From: Stenotrophomonas sp. NA06056
GTDB lineage: Bacteria; Pseudomonadota; Gammaproteobacteria; Xanthomonadales; Xanthomonadaceae
Length of the DNA stretch: 64,000 nt
Direction: 5' to 3'
Assembly (NCBI RefSeq): GCF_013364355.1
Contig: NZ_CP054931.1
Location: forward strand, 3,658,001 to 3,722,000
Part shown: positions 60,255 through 64,000 of the stretch, one piece after another
Numbering within the stretch: the stretch's first letter is position 1
Layout: every line of letters begins with the position of its first letter
The notes under the pieces: model-generated
The model's database searches: none
Told to the model about the DNA's origin: nothing
The model's input: the letters and a program-made list of their open reading frames with translations, nothing else
Program-made: the position numbers and the translations under genes

Positions 60255-62774
60255 ATGAATAAAGGAATGGGCGCAGCAGCCCGCTTGTTTGCCAGGGATC
60301 TGGCGCAGTTTTGGATATACCTGCCGATCAGCCTCCTGGCCTGCAGCGTGGCGGCCCTGCTCGCCTGGGCACTCTGCGACCTGCAGTACAGCATGGGCGC
60401 GGTTGCCGCCACGGCAGTTCCACTGGGTCTTGCAATGTGGTTGCTTGGCCCCGCCGTTCGCAACCACTGGTGGGGTACCGCAGTGATCACCGGTGCAGCA
60501 AGCCTGCTGCTGGTCGGCAATGCGGTCAAGATCGGCATGCTGCATACCCCGCTTTCAATCGCCGACGTACAAGCCCTGCCGGTCCTGCTGTCCACCCTGT
60601 CCGGTCACACCCTCTTGCTGGCCATGGCACTCATCACCTTGGCGGCGTTGCTGGCACTGGCCAGCCTGCGGCCGCGCTGGGTGACCCTGGGCCTGCTGGC
60701 AGCCACGGCGTCGGCGGCCGTCCTGTTGGCGGCGGCGGCAGGCACAGTGCGTTCGGCCAGCGAGTTGTTGCTGCCTGTCGCCCTGCAGGAACAGAAAATG
60801 CCCAACGGAGAGATCGTCCGGGTGCCTGGCCGACAGGACCAGCTCAGCCTGCTGCGCGCACGTGGGCCGTTGCTGTATCTGCTTGAGGACTGGCGGTTGA
60901 TGCGCGAGGACTCGCGCGGCGTACCCACGGCCGCGGAGATCAATGCGCTGTCACTGCAGGCGTGGCATCCAGGTCGGATCGAGGTGCGGCGCAATGTGCA
61001 TATTGTCCTGCTCGAAAGCGTCTGGGACATCTCACTGCTGGACCACTACCACAGCAACCGCTCGCCGTTCGACCCCCGGTTCCAGGCATTGTGGGAACGC
61101 GCAGGACGCCCCTACGTGCTCTCGCCTGAAATGGGCGGTGCCACGGCCAACGCTGAATTCGAAGTGCTGTGCGGCCTGCCCGCGCCTCGCAATTCGGTCG
61201 CCTTCGTCAACCTGATGCGCAACCCTTCCCCCTGCCTTCCCGCGGTGCTGGCACGTGCCGGCTACCGTTCGGTGGCAAGCCACGCACACCAAGCCGACAA
61301 CTGGAACCGGATCAGTGCGTACGACCAGGCCGGCTTCGATCTGTACCGCCCGATCAGCGCGTTCGACCTGGACGATCTGGAAGGTGACCTGCTCGCCGAT
61401 AGCTCCTTCTTCCGCCAGAACCTGCAGTATCTGGATGAGAACCCCACAACACAGCCACGCCTGAATTATCTGGTGTCACTGTCCTCGCATTGGGGCTTCG
61501 TACGCAACACCGAGCGCCGTCCCGATCTGGTTTCAATCAGCCCGGACAATGCTCCAAGGCTGCGCGATTATGCCAATGCCGTGGCGTACACCACCCGCGC
61601 GTTCATGGACTGGGCCGAGGCGATCGTTGCCCGCGACCCCGATGCGCTGATCGTCGCCTTCGGCGACCATTCTCCCTCGCTGGATGTCGATCCAGACCCC
61701 TACATCGCTGTCAATGGAAAGGATCCAGCCAGCTTCGACAACGCCGAGACACGGCGCAAGGTAGGTATCAGCCGCACCCCGCTGCTGATCATCGACGGCA
61801 GCCGAGGCGCTGTCCGCACCGGCACCGACCTGCCGATGTACGAGCTTCCAGGACTGATCGGCCAGCTGCTGGGCAGCAGCGCACTGCTTCCGCAATCGGC
61901 CCAGCGTGGAGTGATGACACTGCGACCCTTCCGCGGCCACCTGCTTGCCAGTGACGACGGCAGCTGGAGCGACTGTGCCAGCCGCGAAAGCGCACCACGT
62001 ACATCAGCCTGCAATGCCGCCTGGCAGCAGTTCGACAGCCTGCGCGCACTGCGCCAGGACATTGTGCTGGGCCAGGGTCATTACCTGCGCGCGCAGCACG
62101 CCACGGATTACCGCACGCCACGCCTGCAGGCGATGGCGATCGATGAGCGTCACGCGGCGTGTGAATTCGAAGCCGACCTTGACGGCTGGGGCCCAAGACA
62201 GGCGGTCCAAGGGCAGGGCGTGAACGTCCAGCCCGATGGATCAAGCGCCATGTGGTTTCCAATGAAGCACCTGCGCGGCACCCCCCAGGTGCTGATCGGC
62301 AGCACCCCGGCTGTCGTGACCACAGTGGAGGGCTTGATCACGGCCGCGTTCCCGACGCCAGCCCTCGCCACCCTGTCCGGGCGCGTCCCGGTCACCCTCG
62401 CCTGCCCGGGCCAGACGGCGGTTGAGATAGGCGTGCTTGACCTGCAGCCACCGGCTCCGGTACCCGGAATGGTCGAAGACTGCAGCTTCAGCGTTGAGGC
62501 ATGGGGCCCCAAGACAGGCACGGCTGGGCAAGGCTTCAACCTGCAGTCAGATGGAAGCAGTGGCCTCTGGATCAGCATGAAGCATCTGCGGGGCCAGCCC
62601 CGGGTCTATCTGGGCCAGACGGTCGGCACCAGCAGCTATGGCAGCGCGCTGGTGACATCCGCATTCAGCGATCCCGGGCTGTTCGCAGGTGCCAAGGCTC
62701 TCCCAGTGTCGGTCGCCTGCCCAGGACAGCGTGCCATTGAACTTGGCACCATTGAAATGACCAGCGCGCGCTGA
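60255..62774 (+). CDS. LtaS-like membrane sulfatase-fold transferase with duplicated C-terminal domain
   Basis: 839 residues. Five membrane segments (about 18-38, 45-65, 75-95, 115-135, 140-162) precede an extracytoplasmic alkaline-phosphatase-type domain (about 240-570). Metal and active-site residues of the LtaS group are visible: Glu in VLLESVW, the likely Thr nucleophile in GGATANAEFEVLCG, and AspHis in FGDHSPS. Two copies of a roughly 100-residue domain (about 635-735 and 742-839) follow; both have EADLDGWGP/EAWGPKTG, a GQG(V/F)N(V/L)Q.DGSS.(M/L)W line and MKHLRG. Family members transfer phosphoglycerol or phosphoethanolamine to glycans. The acceptor here may be an LPS or periplasmic glucan. 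Substrate is unproven. Confidence 0.85.
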   Translation: MNKGMGAAARLFARDLAQFWIYLPISLLACSVAALLAWALCDLQYSMGAVAATAVPLGLAMWLLGPAVRNHWWGTAVITGAASLLLVGNAVKIGMLHTPLSIADVQALPVLLSTLSGHTLLLAMALITLAALLALASLRPRWVTLGLLAATASAAVLLAAAAGTVRSASELLLPVALQEQKMPNGEIVRVPGRQDQLSLLRARGPLLYLLEDWRLMREDSRGVPTAAEINALSLQAWHPGRIEVRRNVHIVLLESVWDISLLDHYHSNRSPFDPRFQALWERAGRPYVLSPEMGGATANAEFEVLCGLPAPRNSVAFVNLMRNPSPCLPAVLARAGYRSVASHAHQADNWNRISAYDQAGFDLYRPISAFDLDDLEGDLLADSSFFRQNLQYLDENPTTQPRLNYLVSLSSHWGFVRNTERRPDLVSISPDNAPRLRDYANAVAYTTRAFMDWAEAIVARDPDALIVAFGDHSPSLDVDPDPYIAVNGKDPASFDNAETRRKVGISRTPLLIIDGSRGAVRTGTDLPMYELPGLIGQLLGSSALLPQSAQRGVMTLRPFRGHLLASDDGSWSDCASRESAPRTSACNAAWQQFDSLRALRQDIVLGQGHYLRAQHATDYRTPRLQAMAIDERHAACEFEADLDGWGPRQAVQGQGVNVQPDGSSAMWFPMKHLRGTPQVLIGSTPAVVTTVEGLITAAFPTPALATLSGRVPVTLACPGQTAVEIGVLDLQPPAPVPGMVEDCSFSVEAWGPKTGTAGQGFNLQSDGSSGLWISMKHLRGQPRVYLGQTVGTSSYGSALVTSAFSDPGLFAGAKALPVSVACPGQRAIELGTIEMTSAR

Positions 62775-62800
62775 AGTGCTCCCGCGCCGTTGCCGGGCGG

Positions 62801-62822
62801 GGCCGGGCGCCGAAGCCCGGCC
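62801..62822. repeat. Hairpin after the LtaS-like gene
   Basis: GGCCGGGC pairs with GCCCGGCC around GCCGAA, 27 bases after the stop. There is no T-run, so terminator function is uncertain. Confidence 0.45.
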
Positions 62823-62867
62823 ATGGCCTGGGCGGGCGTGTTCCGGCCTGGACCGGGCCGGTAAAGC

Positions 62868-62873
62868 TATAAT
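62868..62873 (+). promoter_or_regulatory. Consensus -10 box TATAAT upstream of the glycosyltransferase gene
   Basis: A perfect TATAAT in high-GC DNA lies about 130 bases before the GT2 start. No matching -35 is seen 16-18 bases upstream; the GTAAAGC just before it could contribute instead. It suggests that the glycosyltransferase operon has its own promoter. Confidence 0.4.
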
Positions 62874-63001
62874 CGGCGACTGCCGGCACTGATCGTCGCG
62901 TGGGCGGCATGTCAGGGCACGCGTGTCCTCATGCCTCCGCAGCAAGGCGATGCGGTGCCATTCATGTGCCTGGGCAGAGCACGCAAGGATTCCACGACGC
63001 C

Positions 63002-63985
63002 ATGACAGACGCGATGTCCTCCTCACCGTTCGGCGGGGAACTCTGCCCGGAAATCTCGGTGGTGGCACCGGTCTATGGCTGCCAGGGCTGTCTGGAAGAC
63101 CTGGTGGACCAGGTGCAGGCGGCGATCGCAACGATGGGCGTGAGCTTCGAGATGATCCTGGTGGACGATGCCAGTCCCGACGGCGCCTGGACCCGGATCG
63201 CCGAGCTGGCCGCTACCCGCCCCTGGCTGCGCGGGCTTCGCCTGTCGCGCAACTTCGGCCAACATTCGGCCATCTCCGCCGGTATCGAGCATGCCACCGG
63301 CCGCTGGACCGTGGTGATGGACTGCGACCTGCAGGATGTGCCCAGCGAGATTCCGGCGCTGTACCGCAAGGCCAACGCTGAACAGCTCGATGTGGTGTTC
63401 GCGCAACGCCTCGAGCGCCAGGACAAGCCACTGAAGCGCCTTTCGTCCTGGGCCTTCTTCAGCGTACTGGGCTGGCTCACCGGCGTTCCGCAGGACCCAA
63501 GCACCGCCAATTTCGGTATCTACCACCGCAAGGTCATCCAGGCGGTATGCCAGATGCCCGAGCGTGACCGCTCGTTCCCGTTGATGGTCAAGTGGGCCGG
63601 CTTCCGCACCGGCAAGCTGCCGGTCCAGCACCAGGCGCGCGCGGTCGGGGAAACCTCCTACACCCTGCGCAAGCTGCTCAAGCTGTCCATGAACATCGCG
63701 CTGGGCTATTCGGAGAAGCCGCTGCGCATGGTCGCCGGCACCGGCATCGTGTGTTCGCTGGTCGCCTTCGTGCTGGTGGCCATGAGCCTGCTGCGCTGGT
63801 GGGACGGCGACATCGAAGTCGCCGGCTACACCTCCATCATCGGCTCGGTGTGGCTGATCGGCGGCCTGGTCATGTTCTGCCTGGGGGTGGTCGGCTTGTA
63901 TGTCGGCCAGGTATTCCGCAACGTTCAGAAGCGCCCCTATTACATCGTCGCCGATGCCGTGAACGACGAGCGGGAGGCACGATGA
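63002..63985 (+). CDS. GT2 family glycosyltransferase with C-terminal membrane segments (GtrB/ArnC-like)
   Basis: 327 residues from the ATG at 63002; codons upstream to 62900 are open but lie before the likely leader. The GT-A domain has VVAPVYGCQGCLEDLVDQ, the nucleotide-binding MILVDDASPDGAW, LSRNFGQHSAISAGI and the DxD motif in VMDCDLQDVP. Two membrane segments lie at about 245-266 and 280-302. Proteins of this layout move a sugar from a nucleotide donor to undecaprenyl phosphate for LPS modification. Donor and acceptor are unknown. The stop overlaps the next ATG. Confidence 0.9.
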   Translation: MTDAMSSSPFGGELCPEISVVAPVYGCQGCLEDLVDQVQAAIATMGVSFEMILVDDASPDGAWTRIAELAATRPWLRGLRLSRNFGQHSAISAGIEHATGRWTVVMDCDLQDVPSEIPALYRKANAEQLDVVFAQRLERQDKPLKRLSSWAFFSVLGWLTGVPQDPSTANFGIYHRKVIQAVCQMPERDRSFPLMVKWAGFRTGKLPVQHQARAVGETSYTLRKLLKLSMNIALGYSEKPLRMVAGTGIVCSLVAFVLVAMSLLRWWDGDIEVAGYTSIIGSVWLIGGLVMFCLGVVGLYVGQVFRNVQKRPYYIVADAVNDEREAR

Positions 63986-64000
63986 ACCTGCTCATCGACA
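63982..64000 (+). CDS. Start of a further gene, cut by the window end
   Basis: An ATG at 63982 overlaps the glycosyltransferase stop (ATGA), with GGGAGG just upstream. Only MNLLID is visible, so no product can be named. The coupling implies a functional link with the glycosyltransferase. Confidence 0.6.

Overview
The window is high-GC chromosomal DNA from a gammaproteobacterium of the Xanthomonadaceae, most likely Stenotrophomonas of the S. maltophilia type. The evidence is an Xps-type type II secretion operon in the Xanthomonas order (E-F-G-H-I-J-K-L-M-N), a xanA-xanB pair facing rmlBACD next to etfBA, and many short palindromic repeats that begin or end with GTAG, as in the SMAG/REP repeats described for S. 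maltophilia. No prophage, transposase, CRISPR array, rRNA or tRNA was seen.

Layout. (1) 1-8120, minus: ten T2SS genes, gspE to a gspN cut by the window edge, mostly joined by 4-base ATGA overlaps. (2) 8256-18416, minus: a secreted subtilisin-like protease and a 2703-residue YadA-like trimeric autotransporter adhesin. (3) 18856-22740, minus: purL. (4) 22741-23645: a 905-bp gene-free region with complex hairpin repeats and a putative GlcNAc-responsive operator, leading into a secreted GH18 chitinase (plus). (5) 25878-32877: dsbC, xerD, an RDD protein, lptG-lptF, then pepA, holC and a small membrane protein. (6) 32912-41249: valS, an EamA transporter, rimI, a putative holD, pssA, a DUF4124 protein, a second repeat-rich gap, and proS. 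(7) 41471-51685: an H-NS-like protein, a ThrE-like exporter, an MCE/Mla-type lipid transport operon, alkB, a two-subunit CoA transferase and a SWIM-SNF2 helicase. (8) 51868-60083: xanA-xanB converging on rmlBACD, then etfB-etfA. (9) 60255-64000: an LtaS-like sulfatase-fold membrane enzyme, a GT2 glycosyltransferase and the start of another gene. This is probably the beginning of the strain-variable LPS/O-antigen locus that lies beside etfA in xanthomonads.

Several genes plausibly work together. The T2SS would export the neighbouring protease and the chitinase, and DsbC would help fold cysteine-containing exported proteins. XanA/XanB and RmlABCD make GDP-mannose and dTDP-rhamnose precursors for the surface glycans assembled by the locus at the right end. 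LptF/LptG move LPS outward, and the MCE system handles envelope lipids.

The most unusual item is a pair of composite intergenic elements at about 22801-23360 and 38968-39485. Each has two inverted copies of a modular hairpin unit around a SMAG-type repeat pair. The hairpin arms differ completely in sequence between copies but remain complementary within a copy. Other points of note are a probable overlooked DNA polymerase III psi subunit upstream of rimI, a putative NagR-like operator at the chitinase gene, a T2SS ATPase without the usual tetracysteine motif, and an LtaS-like enzyme with a tandemly duplicated C-terminal domain.
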